DNA of 64,000 nt from Pontibacillus litoralis JSM 072002 (GTDB lineage: Bacteria > Bacillota > Bacilli > Bacillales > BH030062): the NCBI RefSeq assembly GCF_000775615.1, contig NZ_AVPG01000013.1:1-64000 (forward strand), read 5' to 3'. Shown here piece after piece: positions 8,180-23,217 of this stretch (its first letter is position 1; the number at the start of each line of letters is the position of its first letter). The position numbers and the translations under genes are program-made. The notes beneath the pieces were generated by a model, which was given only the letters and a program-made list of their open reading frames with translations, did not search any database and had not been told where the DNA came from.

Positions 8180-9001
8180 CTACCGAACGACTCCGATTTC
8201 ATTAACTGCTTTATCCATGCTTTGATCGTATGCCTTTAATACTTTTTGATTCGTTTCAAATAATCGATAAGATGCCATCATTTCTGTCATCGTCTGTCCA
8301 GAATCCACATTTGACCCTTCTAGAAAGCCTTGCTTGGAAGAAAACTGCACACCTGCAACACCTCGAGCGTTAACTGGAGCTTGTCCACCTTCCATCCGAA
8401 ATAGATCCTGGCCTTCTTTAACCATTTGATTAGCATCTGCTGTATAGGCAATGCCTAACGGAGTTGCTTGTCCATTACTTGTCAACACACCTTCAGACGA
8501 GATTGTAAACTCCATCCCATCTGTTTGAATTCGATTAGCATTCTCATCTAACACGTAAAGGCCTTGCTGCGTTGTCAAATAGCCTTCAGGGTCCACTGTA
8601 AAGTTCCCATTACGAGTATAGCGCGTTTCACCTTGAATATTTTCTACGGTAAAGAACAGACCGCCATTTTCATCAGGAATATCGCCGTTTACTAACGCAA
8701 CATCCGTCGTCATATTCGTTTCTCTCACATCTCCTTGAGAGAAATTCGGCGCTACCTCTTGCATATATACACCTGTATTCAACGCGCCAATTTCTGAACG
8801 CATCGGTAACGTTAACGTCTTCTTCGTTGGTATAGTTTTCGTTTCAGAGCGTGCAAGGAGCATCTCTGGAAAAGCTCGTAAAGATCCCTGATCCGCTTTA
8901 TATCCTGGTGTATTCACGTTAGCTAAATTATTGGATAACGATTCTTGTCGACGCTGTTGAGCAAGCATACTAGATGCCGCTGAATAGTATCCTCTTAACA
9001 A
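8180..9001 (-). CDS. flhO: Flagellar hook-basal body (rod) protein FlhO
   Basis: 273-residue paralogue of FlhP with the same architecture: N-terminal QESLSNNLANVNTPGYKA rod motif and C-terminal TEMMASYRLFETNQKVLKAYDQSM helix. The start codon is TTG with AGGAGGG seven bases before it. It lies 22 bases after mbl, so rod proteins and the cell-shape protein are probably co-transcribed, an order conserved in B. subtilis. Confidence 0.92.
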   Translation of the reverse strand: MLRGYYSAASSMLAQQRRQESLSNNLANVNTPGYKADQGSLRAFPEMLLARSETKTIPTKKTLTLPMRSEIGALNTGVYMQEVAPNFSQGDVRETNMTTDVALVNGDIPDENGGLFFTVENIQGETRYTRNGNFTVDPEGYLTTQQGLYVLDENANRIQTDGMEFTISSEGVLTSNGQATPLGIAYTADANQMVKEGQDLFRMEGGQAPVNARGVAGVQFSSKQGFLEGSNVDSGQTMTEMMASYRLFETNQKVLKAYDQSMDKAVNEIGVVR

Positions 9002-9023
9002 AGTAATACCCTCCTAGTACGTA

Positions 9024-10025
9024 TTAAACAATGCTGCGTTTCGGTAACTTGTCAATATTCTCTAGCATGATGCCAGTTCCTTTAGCGACACAGTTCATTG
9101 GTTCTTCTGCAATTAATACAGGCACTTTCAACTCTTCGGCTAATAGCTCATCAATGCCGTGCAGTAAAGCTCCACCACCAGTCAGAATTACACCACGATC
9201 AATAATGTCAGCAGATAACTCAGGTGGCGTACGCTCCAACACCTGCTTAGCAGATTGAACGATTAGGGAAACAGCTTCTTGCAACGCTTTCCCAATCTCC
9301 TCTGAATAAACGGTAATCGTACGTGGTAATCCTGACACCATATCACGCCCGCGAATATCAATCGCTTCATTACGTGAAGATGGTGAAACGGTTGCAACAT
9401 TCACTTTAATATCTTCTGCTGTACGCTCACCAATTAAAAGCTTGTATTGCTTCTTAATGTATTGCAGTATTTCTTGGTCGAATTTGTCACCAGCCATTTT
9501 AATGGAAGAAGAAGTAACGATATCGCCCATAGACAGAACAGCAACATCTGTTGTACCTCCACCAACATCAATAACCATGTTACCGCTAGGCTGGAAAATA
9601 TCCATTCCTGCACCAATCGCAGCAACTTTAGGCTCTTCTTCTAGAAATACTTGCTTACCCCCACTTTTCTCAGCGGCTTCTTTAATTGCCTTCTGTTCCA
9701 CTTTAGTAATATCAGTAGGACAGCATATTAACATACGAGGCTTAGAAAGAAAGCCCCGTACATCAATCTTGTCGATGAAGTACTTTAACATCGCTTCTGT
9801 CACATCAAAATCCGCAATAACCCCATCTTTAAGTGGACGAATGGCTTCGATGTTCCCCGGAGTACGTCCTACCATGCGACGCGCTTCCTCCCCAACTTCA
9901 AGCACCCTGCCTGTGTTGCGATCCATCGCTACAACAGATGGCTCATCTAATACAATTCCTTTTCCTTTAACGTGTATTAATACATTGGCAGTACCAAGGT
10001 CAATTCCAATATCTCTTGCAAACAT
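9024..10025 (-). CDS. mbl: Rod-shape-determining actin homologue Mbl (MreB family)
   Basis: 333 residues. The bacterial actin nucleotide-binding motifs are present: phosphate 1 (DIGIDLGTANVL), phosphate 2 (MVIDVGGGTTDVAVLS) and the adenosine motif (GVILTGGGALLHGID). Mbl filaments beneath the membrane guide sidewall peptidoglycan synthesis. Its place between spoIIID and flhO identifies it as Mbl rather than MreB or MreBH. ATG preceded by GGAGG. A sigma-A-like promoter lies in the gap after spoIIID. Confidence 0.95.
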   Translation of the reverse strand: MFARDIGIDLGTANVLIHVKGKGIVLDEPSVVAMDRNTGRVLEVGEEARRMVGRTPGNIEAIRPLKDGVIADFDVTEAMLKYFIDKIDVRGFLSKPRMLICCPTDITKVEQKAIKEAAEKSGGKQVFLEEEPKVAAIGAGMDIFQPSGNMVIDVGGGTTDVAVLSMGDIVTSSSIKMAGDKFDQEILQYIKKQYKLLIGERTAEDIKVNVATVSPSSRNEAIDIRGRDMVSGLPRTITVYSEEIGKALQEAVSLIVQSAKQVLERTPPELSADIIDRGVILTGGGALLHGIDELLAEELKVPVLIAEEPMNCVAKGTGIMLENIDKLPKRSIV

Positions 10026-10092
10026 GATAGAATAATCCTCCTATTTTATATAAAAACTCTTAACGAATTACAGTACTCTTCTAAGGGTATAT

Positions 10093-10122
10093 TTTATCAC
10101 ATATTCCGTCAATTATTGTCAA
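10093..10122 (-). promoter_or_regulatory. Putative sigma-A promoter of mbl-flhO-flhP
   Basis: On the minus strand TTGACA (10117-10122), an 18-base spacer and GATAAA (10093-10098) lie about 70 bases upstream of the mbl start in the only gap between spoIIID and mbl. The -35 is perfect and the -10 is weaker. Confidence 0.5.
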
Positions 10123-10184
10123 CAAAGACAAAAAAATTTCAGCTTTTTTTTGAAATGAGTATAGGAGGCTTTATTCAAGGTGAA

Positions 10185-10466
10185 TTATCCCGCAGAATTC
10201 GTCGATTTCTCTCGATTACTTTGCAAACTATATTTCTTCTTCGTCGCTTCTCCCCCCCTTAAATGCCTAATCGCCTTATGATGGTTTAAAATGAACTTTA
10301 CCTCATTAGCTAATTCCGGATTTATTTCAGGCAAACGCTCTGTTAAATCTTTATGCACTGTACTCTTTGACACTCCGAACTCTTTTGCTATAACTCGAAC
10401 AGTCTTCCTCGTCTCCACGATATATTTCCCAATCTTGATAGTACGCTCTTTGATGTAATCGTGCAC
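10185..10466 (-). CDS. spoIIID: Sporulation transcriptional regulator SpoIIID
   Basis: 93 residues starting VHDYIKERTIKIGKYIVETR, with the helix-turn-helix VRVIAKEFGVSKSTVHKDL and the conserved LRGGEATKKKY basic C-terminus. SpoIIID tunes sigma-E and sigma-K gene expression in the mother cell. The GTG at 10466 has AGGAGG eight bases upstream and gives exactly the B. subtilis length; the longer reading frame from 10523 would add 19 unrelated residues and has no such site. Followed by mbl, the usual order. Confidence 0.96.
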   Translation of the reverse strand: MHDYIKERTIKIGKYIVETRKTVRVIAKEFGVSKSTVHKDLTERLPEINPELANEVKFILNHHKAIRHLRGGEATKKKYSLQSNREKSTNSAG

Positions 10467-10735
10467 ACCACTCGCCTCCTGGTCATTGGGTATCAAAGGT
10501 GTGAAATGAGACAAAGTGATCAAACAAAATAGGTATATGATAAGTACGATGCTGCAAACACTTCTAAGTATTCGACACCCTTCTCTCTCACCTCAAACCT
10601 TCCTGATTTAACGGTTTGTAACAGATTATGTACAGGAATACACCTTTATGATTAAAATGTCTTCCCGGACAAGGAGTGACGAGCCATTTTTCCAATCTAT
10701 GCAGAAATTAAATGAAAATGTACTAATACACAAAA
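10467..10735. other. Non-coding gap upstream of spoIIID
   Basis: About 270 bases without a convincing gene. On the minus strand TCATAAA (10645-10651), 14 bases and CATAATCT (10623-10630) resemble a sigma-E promoter (kmATATT, 14-15 bases, CATACAmT), the class expected for spoIIID, but this would leave a leader of about 150 bases, so the call is weak. The spoIIQ terminator closes the gap on its right side. Confidence 0.3.
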
Positions 10736-10772
10736 AAACACCCGATTCGCTTGGGATTTGAATCGGGTGTTT
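10734..10772 (-). terminator. Terminator after spoIIQ
   Basis: A perfect 13-bp stem (AAACACCCGATTC with GAATCGGGTGTTT, 11-base loop), followed on the minus strand by a T run, nine bases after the spoIIQ stop codon. Confidence 0.93.
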
Positions 10773-10780
10773 GTATTCGA

Positions 10781-11704
10781 CTAGGCATTCATCATGGAGA
10801 TAGAAGAGTCCATATCCTGTTGCTCTTCGGTTGCATCTCCTTCGTCATCACCATCGTCTTCCATAGGGTGTTCTGCTTGCTCACCATTCGATGGATCGGT
10901 TTGCTCATCACCAGGCTGATCACGTTCGTCTGGTTGGTCATCCTCTTGAGGACCCTCATCCTCGCCTTCTTTCGGCTCAACGGAGGATTCCTCTTCTTCC
11001 TTTGGCTCTTTCGCTTCTAATTCACTTAAAGGTTGATTAAAATACGTTTCTGGATCAACGGCCGTTCCTGCTTTACGAACTTCAAAGTGAACGTGCATGC
11101 CAGTTTCTTGACCAGCTAGACTTTGACCAGCTGTTCCAAGTAGGTCTCCTTGCTGAATCACTTCTCCAGCTTCCACTTGAACATCGTCAAGACTCATGTA
11201 CTTCGTTGTTACGTCATCTTCATGCGTAAGCTCTACAACGTTTCCAAACAACGGATCCTCCTTTATTTCTGTGACCGTACCACTTGCTGAAGCATTCACG
11301 TCAAAGGATTCACCATTTTCTTGAGCAATGCTTACCCCTTTACTTTGATGATAGCTGCTATTGTAAAGAATGAGTGCTTGTTCCTTCTCTTCTTTACTAG
11401 CACTTACATCATAGAACTTCGTCTTAATAACCATTTGCTCCTGATCTTGCACAGGCATATTCAAGTTCTCAGTTTGCTCCATCACTGGCTCTGCGTCATT
11501 ATCATCATAACCGGAATCATAGCTGTCTACATTCGTACCTTCAGAAGGGTCTGCTTGGTCATCTGTTGCTGCGTTTTGATACCAGACTACAGCCGTTAAT
11601 AGCAATGCCGCGGTCATTAGATAGACACTAGGGAAAAACCACTTTTTGCGGAAAATACGTTTCCAACTGTTTTTTGAAACGTTATTGTTTTCTTCCTCTC
11701 TCAT
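10781..11704 (-). CDS. spoIIQ: Stage II sporulation protein Q (SpoIIQ), M23-like
   Basis: 307 residues: cytoplasmic N-terminus, one transmembrane helix (about 24-42), a LytM/M23 domain (about 110-225) and a long Glu/Asp/Gln-rich tail (about 230-305). SpoIIQ sits in the forespore membrane and binds SpoIIIAH across the septum to form the feeding channel and drive engulfment. The second metal motif (MHVHFEV) is kept, but the first HxxxD is replaced (SKGVSIA), so peptidase activity is unlikely, as in B. subtilis. GAGGTGAT precedes the ATG. A sigma-F-type promoter lies upstream. Confidence 0.93.
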   Translation of the reverse strand: MREEENNNVSKNSWKRIFRKKWFFPSVYLMTAALLLTAVVWYQNAATDDQADPSEGTNVDSYDSGYDDNDAEPVMEQTENLNMPVQDQEQMVIKTKFYDVSASKEEKEQALILYNSSYHQSKGVSIAQENGESFDVNASASGTVTEIKEDPLFGNVVELTHEDDVTTKYMSLDDVQVEAGEVIQQGDLLGTAGQSLAGQETGMHVHFEVRKAGTAVDPETYFNQPLSELEAKEPKEEEESSVEPKEGEDEGPQEDDQPDERDQPGDEQTDPSNGEQAEHPMEDDGDDEGDATEEQQDMDSSISMMNA

Positions 11705-11725
11705 TTCATCATCACCTCAGCAACC

Positions 11726-11754
11726 ATTCTGAACAGAAAGAGGAAGAACTATAC
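11726..11754 (-). promoter_or_regulatory. Putative sigma-F promoter of spoIIQ
   Basis: On the minus strand GTATA (11750-11754), 15 bases, then GTTCAGAAT (11726-11734). This fits the sigma-F pattern GYWTA-N15-GGnnAnAmT with one mismatch, 22 bases before the start codon. spoIIQ is a known sigma-F gene. Confidence 0.5.
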
Positions 11755-11800
11755 ATTTATTAAACATTTTTTCTATTTATTTTTCGACAAAGCCTTTCAT

Positions 11801-12808
11801 CTACTTCGAAGCTAGCTTTGGCAAGTGGTCATTTACTTTCGCTATGTCAATTCCATTATAGTAATGCTTTACTATCTCTTCATATGACTTTCCTTCTTGA
11901 GCCATTCCATTTGCACCGTATTGGCTCATACCAATGCCATGCCCATAGCCTTTCGTTGTAAAAATAACATGGTCATTCTTCTGTTCTACACTAAAGTCTG
12001 TTGACTGAAGCTGCAATGATTCTCTTATTTCTCTACCCGTAAACGTTTTATTGCCTATCGTTACTTCTGATACCCGGTTGCTTTCCGTTTTCTTCATATT
12101 CGATAGCAAGGGAGCATTCTCCGAAAGTTGCAAACCTAGCGCTTGCTCCAATTGTTCAGTCGTAAATACTTGTTGATGGTTATACTTTGGTGATTGTTTA
12201 TCCCATGGGCTTTCTACACTACGCAAATACGGGATTTCGTTCGGCCAGTAATCCTCTGAATTCTCCGTGAAGCCGTTCGAAGTAGAGAAGAAAGCAGCGG
12301 TTATCGGTTGGTTATTATACGTCAGAATCTCCCCTGCTGTTTCCTTTACAGCCTGCTCGATTTTATCCATCTTCCACTCGTAGTCACTCTCCCAAATCTT
12401 CCGCAGTTCTTCGTCATTTTTATACACTTGGTGTTGTACGGTATCTGTTACGTTGGCTCCATCTTCATGGGACAAGTACTGCACAATATACGTGCGGGCA
12501 GCAAGTGCTTGGGCTTTCAGTGCTTCTAATTCGAAATCAGCTGGCATTTCCGAAGCTACGACTCTAGATACATATACTTCAAGGGGGACATCTTCTACTG
12601 TATCTTTTTGCGACCGCATAACGGAGACGTTAACCTCTGATGCTTCCAGTAGATTAATCTCTTGTTGTTTCGACTTTGGCTCATTCGGTTTCTCTGATTG
12701 ATCTTTACTTGCCCCAGTAAAAGGGACAACAATTATGGTTGGAATGATTAAGATAATCGCCATTAACACCCCTATAAACAAAAACAGTGACTTATTCCTC
12801 ATGTTCAT
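11801..12808 (-). CDS. spoIID: Stage II sporulation protein D (SpoIID)
   Basis: 335 residues with an N-terminal signal anchor (about 7-30) and the SpoIID amidase-enhancer domain (VEDVPLEVYVSRVVASEMPADF; ARTYIVQYL; GYGHGIGMSQYGANGMA). SpoIID is the lytic transglycosylase that, with SpoIIM and SpoIIP, thins septal peptidoglycan and drives engulfment from the mother cell. ATG at 12808 with GGGAG seven bases before. It stands between murAA and spoIIQ. Confidence 0.95.
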   Translation of the reverse strand: MNMRNKSLFLFIGVLMAIILIIPTIIVVPFTGASKDQSEKPNEPKSKQQEINLLEASEVNVSVMRSQKDTVEDVPLEVYVSRVVASEMPADFELEALKAQALAARTYIVQYLSHEDGANVTDTVQHQVYKNDEELRKIWESDYEWKMDKIEQAVKETAGEILTYNNQPITAAFFSTSNGFTENSEDYWPNEIPYLRSVESPWDKQSPKYNHQQVFTTEQLEQALGLQLSENAPLLSNMKKTESNRVSEVTIGNKTFTGREIRESLQLQSTDFSVEQKNDHVIFTTKGYGHGIGMSQYGANGMAQEGKSYEEIVKHYYNGIDIAKVNDHLPKLASK

Positions 12809-12922
12809 GCAGACGCTCCCTTTCTCTATTTAGTCTACTAACATATGTACACATAAAAAAGGATTGCTAGAACAAAAAATTTCACCCTTCTGTGTGCTAG
12901 ATTGTCCTTTATCATTCAACAC

Positions 12923-12966
12923 AAAAAAGGTACGAATCCCTGTTAAAAGAGCTTTGTACCTTTTTT
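12923..12966 (-). terminator. Terminator after murAA
   Basis: On the minus strand AAAAAAGGTAC and GTACCTTTTTT form the base of a hairpin with a partly paired interior (aaagctc/gggatt), ending in TTTTTT, ten bases past the murAA stop. Confidence 0.85.
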
Positions 12967-12976
12967 AAAAATCATA

Positions 12977-14293
12977 TTAAGATGAAATCGATTTAGCGTC
13001 TTGAGTTTGTTCTTGTTTCGTTCCGTGCACAGATTCCTCTTTGATTCGTTCTACATTAGCTCCTAAGCCTTGTAGTTTTTCCGCAAAGTTAACATAACCG
13101 CGATCAAGATGCTTTAGCTCTGTAACACGAGTGTACCCGTCAGCAACTAAACCAGCTAATATGAGGGATGCGCCTGCACGAAGGTCCGTTGCCGCTACTT
13201 CTGCTCCTTGCAATTGTGACGGTCCCTCAACAATGACAGAACGACCTTCAATCTTTAAATGAGCATTCATACGACGGAACTCTTCTACGTGCATGAAACG
13301 ATTCTCAAATACTGTTTCGGTAATAACGCTTGTTCCTTTTGCTTGTAGCATAAGAGCCATCATTTGTGACTGCATATCTGTCGGGAATCCTGGATGCGGC
13401 ATCGTTTTAATATCGACAGCCTTTAATTCATCAGGACCAATCACGCGTAGTCCTTCCTCTTCTTCCTCAATGATAACGCCCATTTCTTGCATCTTAGCCA
13501 TTAAGGAACGTAAATGCTCTCGCTCCGCACCTTTTACAAGTACATTCCCTTTCGTTATAGCAGCAGCTACCATAAATGTACCTGCTTCAATACGGTCTGG
13601 AATAATAGTATGCTCTGCGCCTACTAATTTCTCCACACCTTCAATACGTATCGTTTCGGTACCTGCGCCGACTACTTTTGCACCCATTTTGTTTAAATAG
13701 TTTGCTAAGTCAACGATCTCAGGTTCTTTCGCACAGTTTTCTAGCACGGTCTTTCCTTCAGCAAGTGCCGCCGCCATCATAATATTCTCCGTCGCACCAA
13801 CGCTAGGTACATCTAAGTAAATACGTGCACCTTTAAGTCGGCCTTCTGTATGTGCTTCAATAAACCCATTACCTACATTTACTTTCGCACCCATTGCTTC
13901 AAATCCTTTAAGGTGCTGATCAATCGGTCTTGAGCCAATCGCACATCCGCCTGGTAACGCAACTTTCCCGTGGCCGTAACGTGCTAACAATGGTCCCAAA
14001 ACGAGTACAGATGCTCTCATTTTACGAACATATTCAAACGGTGCTTCTGTCGTTAAACTCCCAGATGCATCAATTGTAACAGTTGTATCATTTATATCTA
14101 CTTCGGCATTCATATATCGTAACACTTCACTAATAGTCGTAACATCTGCAAGAGCCGGTACTTCTTTAAGAACACTCTTTCCTTCACTAGCTATTAGGCT
14201 TGCTGCGATGACAGGTAGAACAGCATTCTTTGCACCTTCAACTTTAACGGTACCTGTTAACTGATTGCCACCGCGGACAATGATTTTTTCCAA
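12977..14293 (-). CDS. murAA: UDP-N-acetylglucosamine 1-carboxyvinyltransferase MurA (MurAA)
   Basis: 438 residues. Catalyses the first committed step of peptidoglycan synthesis, transferring enolpyruvate to UDP-GlcNAc. The catalytic Cys is in [22 protein letters not shown], so fosfomycin sensitivity is expected. The TTG at 14293 (protein MEKIIVRGG...) has GGAGGGG seven bases before and matches the B. subtilis N-terminus; the ATG two codons upstream abuts the site. The C-terminus has a polar extension (about 20 residues). Its position beside spoIID and ywmB marks the MurAA orthologue; a second copy is at 40184. Confidence 0.96.
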   Translation of the reverse strand: MEKIIVRGGNQLTGTVKVEGAKNAVLPVIAASLIASEGKSVLKEVPALADVTTISEVLRYMNAEVDINDTTVTIDASGSLTTEAPFEYVRKMRASVLVLGPLLARYGHGKVALPGGCAIGSRPIDQHLKGFEAMGAKVNVGNGFIEAHTEGRLKGARIYLDVPSVGATENIMMAAALAEGKTVLENCAKEPEIVDLANYLNKMGAKVVGAGTETIRIEGVEKLVGAEHTIIPDRIEAGTFMVAAAITKGNVLVKGAEREHLRSLMAKMQEMGVIIEEEEEGLRVIGPDELKAVDIKTMPHPGFPTDMQSQMMALMLQAKGTSVITETVFENRFMHVEEFRRMNAHLKIEGRSVIVEGPSQLQGAEVAATDLRAGASLILAGLVADGYTRVTELKHLDRGYVNFAEKLQGLGANVERIKEESVHGTKQEQTQDAKSISS

Positions 14294-14325
14294 GGTCATT
14301 CCCCTCCGCGTCCATTTTCTCTATA

Positions 14326-15048
14326 TTAATATTCACTCGTTATAATCGGTGTTCCTATTGTAATGGTTGTCTTTGCGCCCAATCCGTTACGCACAGCGAA
14401 TTGTACATTCATGGAACCATCCTCATAAGGCAACACGGTTTTCCATTGACTAGTGTATCCTGCAACAGTGATAAAATCTTCTTCATTAAGTGTTTGTAAG
14501 TCGGTTACATCAAATTGGTCAAAAAATTTGTCGAGTAATAAAACACCATCTATCATACCATTATAAGCCGCTTTTGTACAAGTGAATATTGTGATATCTT
14601 CTTCTAAAATGGTAGATTTTAATTCTTTTATCCTAGCTATTAATGCATGTTGCACAGATGAATCAAACGTTTTTCCCGAAGAGATGTACGTAATTTCTGC
14701 ATATGCACCCTTTATCTTGGATTGATTCACAATAAATCCTTCGTCGAATGGTTTCTTTTTATGTCGGTTCGATATCATTATCTTGCTTACTTTATCATCT
14801 TCTTCTTTTGAAATGACACTATCATCGAATAAGGCTTTTATTTGCTCCACATATTCTGGAACTTCCTCCGCCTTTATTTCCATTTTCGCAGAGACATTCC
14901 ATTCTGACAAAGAGATGTTCTGTTCTTCTAAGAATTGGACCGCATTCCTTAAAGGCTTTATATCTTCATTGGCTTCAGATTGCTCAGCGATCAATAATTG
15001 CGGTTGCATCAATAAGAACACTAATAATAGTATAGAAAAATGCTTCAT
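14326..15048 (-). CDS. ywmB: YwmB-family secreted protein
   Basis: 240 residues with a cleavable signal peptide (KHFSILLLVFLLMQPQLLIAE). It is placed between murAA and ywzB, exactly where B. subtilis has ywmB, a family whose structure resembles TATA-binding-protein folds but whose role is unknown. No catalytic motif is visible. It ends with a pair of beta-rich segments (FAVRNGLGAKTTITIGTPIIT). Probably co-transcribed with murAA, 26 bases downstream of it. Confidence 0.75.
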   Translation of the reverse strand: MKHFSILLLVFLLMQPQLLIAEQSEANEDIKPLRNAVQFLEEQNISLSEWNVSAKMEIKAEEVPEYVEQIKALFDDSVISKEEDDKVSKIMISNRHKKKPFDEGFIVNQSKIKGAYAEITYISSGKTFDSSVQHALIARIKELKSTILEEDITIFTCTKAAYNGMIDGVLLLDKFFDQFDVTDLQTLNEEDFITVAGYTSQWKTVLPYEDGSMNVQFAVRNGLGAKTTITIGTPIITSEY

Positions 15049-15154
15049 GATCCGTTCCTCTCCTTAAGAAAAAAATCTTACTAGCATTATCGTCAGAGAG
15101 AACACGGAACATACTCCATAAAATAAGAAGAATTTCGACAAAGCAATTGCAACA

Positions 15155-15385
15155 TTATAAGAGAAATTGCAAATTACGAGACCACAGTAAGAAATCTAAG
15201 AAAAAGTTACTTACAGCCGTTCCAATCGTAATCGTCAAAAACATAAGGAGCAGTCGTCCTTCAAACACTCGTCCTTTTTTTAGGATACCGTCTAAATGAA
15301 TTGCTTGTAATAACCTCCATGTGATGGTAATAAACACTAAATGTGAAACCATACTCGTTAAGGATTGAATTCCTATTTGCTCCAT
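15155..15385 (-). CDS. ywzB: YwzB-like DUF1146 membrane protein
   Basis: 76 residues with two hydrophobic segments (about 9-28 and 46-68) separated by a basic loop (LDGILKKGR), the pattern of DUF1146. It is followed by ywmB and murAA and preceded by atpC, as in B. subtilis. AGGAAGGTGA precedes the ATG. Function unknown. Confidence 0.75.
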   Translation of the reverse strand: MEQIGIQSLTSMVSHLVFITITWRLLQAIHLDGILKKGRVFEGRLLLMFLTITIGTAVSNFFLDFLLWSRNLQFLL

Positions 15386-15600
15386 CTTTCTGTCACCTTC
15401 CTAATGCTTATTAAGAGGAGGAAATAAACAACACTTACGTTCTTATTGGAGTATTTTCCACCTTTTCCTTCACCATATTCTATTTCCGGGGAAATATCGA
15501 CATGACACTCTCTTGAACTGTGCCATGCAGAAACGGAAATGTCAATCAAGAGGGAGAGAGAAGCGATGTTTAGAGGTTCGTGGAGCATTTACTCATGCGA

Positions 15601-15634
15601 AAAAAACCTTGAGCTAAACCATTAACTCAAGGTT
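15601..15634 (-). terminator. Terminator of the atp operon
   Basis: On the minus strand AACCTTGAG and CTCAAGGTT pair with a short extension (TTAA/TTAG) and are followed by a T run, directly past the atpC stop. Between it and ywzB (15386-15600) no convincing gene is seen. Confidence 0.92.
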
Positions 15635-15645
15635 CCTTCTTCATG

Positions 15646-16080
<435 letters not shown>

Positions 16081-16112
16081 TTAGGAATCCCATGTAACTT
16101 CTATTCTAGTGC

Positions 16113-17555
<1,443 letters not shown>

Positions 17556-17572
17556 TCATTCTTCAATACATT

Positions 17573-18439
<867 letters not shown>

Positions 18440-18475
18440 TCACCACCCTTTCTGCACAGGTTGCTTCTGAACATA

Positions 18476-19990
<1,515 letters not shown>

Positions 19991-20002
19991 TCACCCCTAT
20001 CA

Positions 20003-21072
<1,070 letters not shown>

Positions 21073-21202
21073 TTACACTCCTTTCACACACTTCTCTGTA
21101 ACAGGCATAACATGCGAAAAACCCGGCCATTCACTTAAAATTAAGATAATAGTCGTAGTTTCTCTTTTTATTTTGCTATAGTTCAACGTTTAGTATAAGG
21201 AA

Positions 21203-21233
21203 TGGCGAAGTTTCTAGCAGACGAACTTCGCCA
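21203..21233 (-). other. Intercistronic hairpin between atpE and atpF
   Basis: A perfect 10-bp inverted repeat (TGGCGAAGTT/AACTTCGCCA, 11-base loop) lies in the 182-base gap after atpE. No T tract follows, so it is not a standard terminator. Likely roles are protecting the atpE end of the mRNA from decay or partial attenuation, which would help raise the c-subunit supply; this is inference. Confidence 0.6.
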
Positions 21234-21251
21234 CATTGTATACGTGAGTTC

Positions 21252-21485
<234 letters not shown>

Positions 21486-21526
21486 TTATAAATAAAATTT
21501 TGATTACTTAAGTATTTATTAAAATA

Positions 21527-22647
<1,121 letters not shown>

Positions 22648-22867
22648 CTACATCTTCTCCTGTATATTTTCGCACTAAATAAATCGTCCCATATGTACCT
22701 GCGGCTAATCCAATCAATAAACCCACTATAAGAAAAAGTGGCGATGTGGAAAAATAGTCATCAGCCCAACGTCCGATAAAAATCCCTATTAAGGAACACC
22801 CCGCCAATTGCGACAAAATACCACTTGTGAGCGCCATGGCTTGGAAAGGATTTTGGTCCTTTGACAT

Positions 22868-23217
22868 AGGATTCTCCCCTATCTCGTTTTCATAGATTAA
22901 CGTAATTGTTACAACTTTATGAAAACCTTATCATTCCACACTGAATAAGCATACAATAGGGGATTGACTCTTGTCAATGTAATGAAATGAAAAGAATAGA
23001 TTAGATAAAAAGGCGTATTTAGTCCTTCATTTTCATCTAAAAATTTTATTACAAAATTTCGTAGGTTTCTCTATAAATTTTCAAATTCATCATTTCACAA
23101 GTTAATTAAAATTGTACACAAAAGACCCCATAAAGCAAAGTGTTTTTCACATTTTTCCGCACATCTCGACAGCCTTTTTGACAATTTAATTGCATTTTTC
23201 AAATGATAAGGCTTACT
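22868..23217. other. 350-base AT-rich gap holding the atp promoter
   Basis: No gene or small ORF with a ribosome binding site is seen. The left part carries the atp promoter (22948-22977). The right part, downstream of the subtilase stop, is AT-rich with no hairpin plus T tract that I would call a terminator. Confidence 0.6.
22948..22977 (-). promoter_or_regulatory. Putative sigma-A promoter of the atp operon, with inverted repeat
   Basis: On the minus strand TTGACA (22972-22977), 18 bases, TATGCT (22948-22953), about 80 bases before atpZ. The -35 is part of a perfect inverted repeat ATTGAC-AAGA-GTCAAT (22963-22978), which could be a regulator site. Confidence 0.5.

Noticed and set aside
9434-10035. 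Plus-strand and alternative-frame ORFs across mbl (up to 197 codons)
   Set aside because: They mirror the codon structure of mbl, show no ribosome binding site and resemble no family; the same holds for the other long antisense frames in the window.
15373-15588. 71-residue minus-strand reading frame upstream of ywzB
   Set aside because: No ribosome binding site, overlaps the ywzB start, and its composition (His/Ser/Trp scatter followed by Lys/Gly runs) does not look like a folded or secreted protein.
23041-23217. Terminator for the subtilase gene
   Set aside because: Only weak, long-loop pairings (for example AAGCCT with AGGCT) were found, without a proper stem and T tract.
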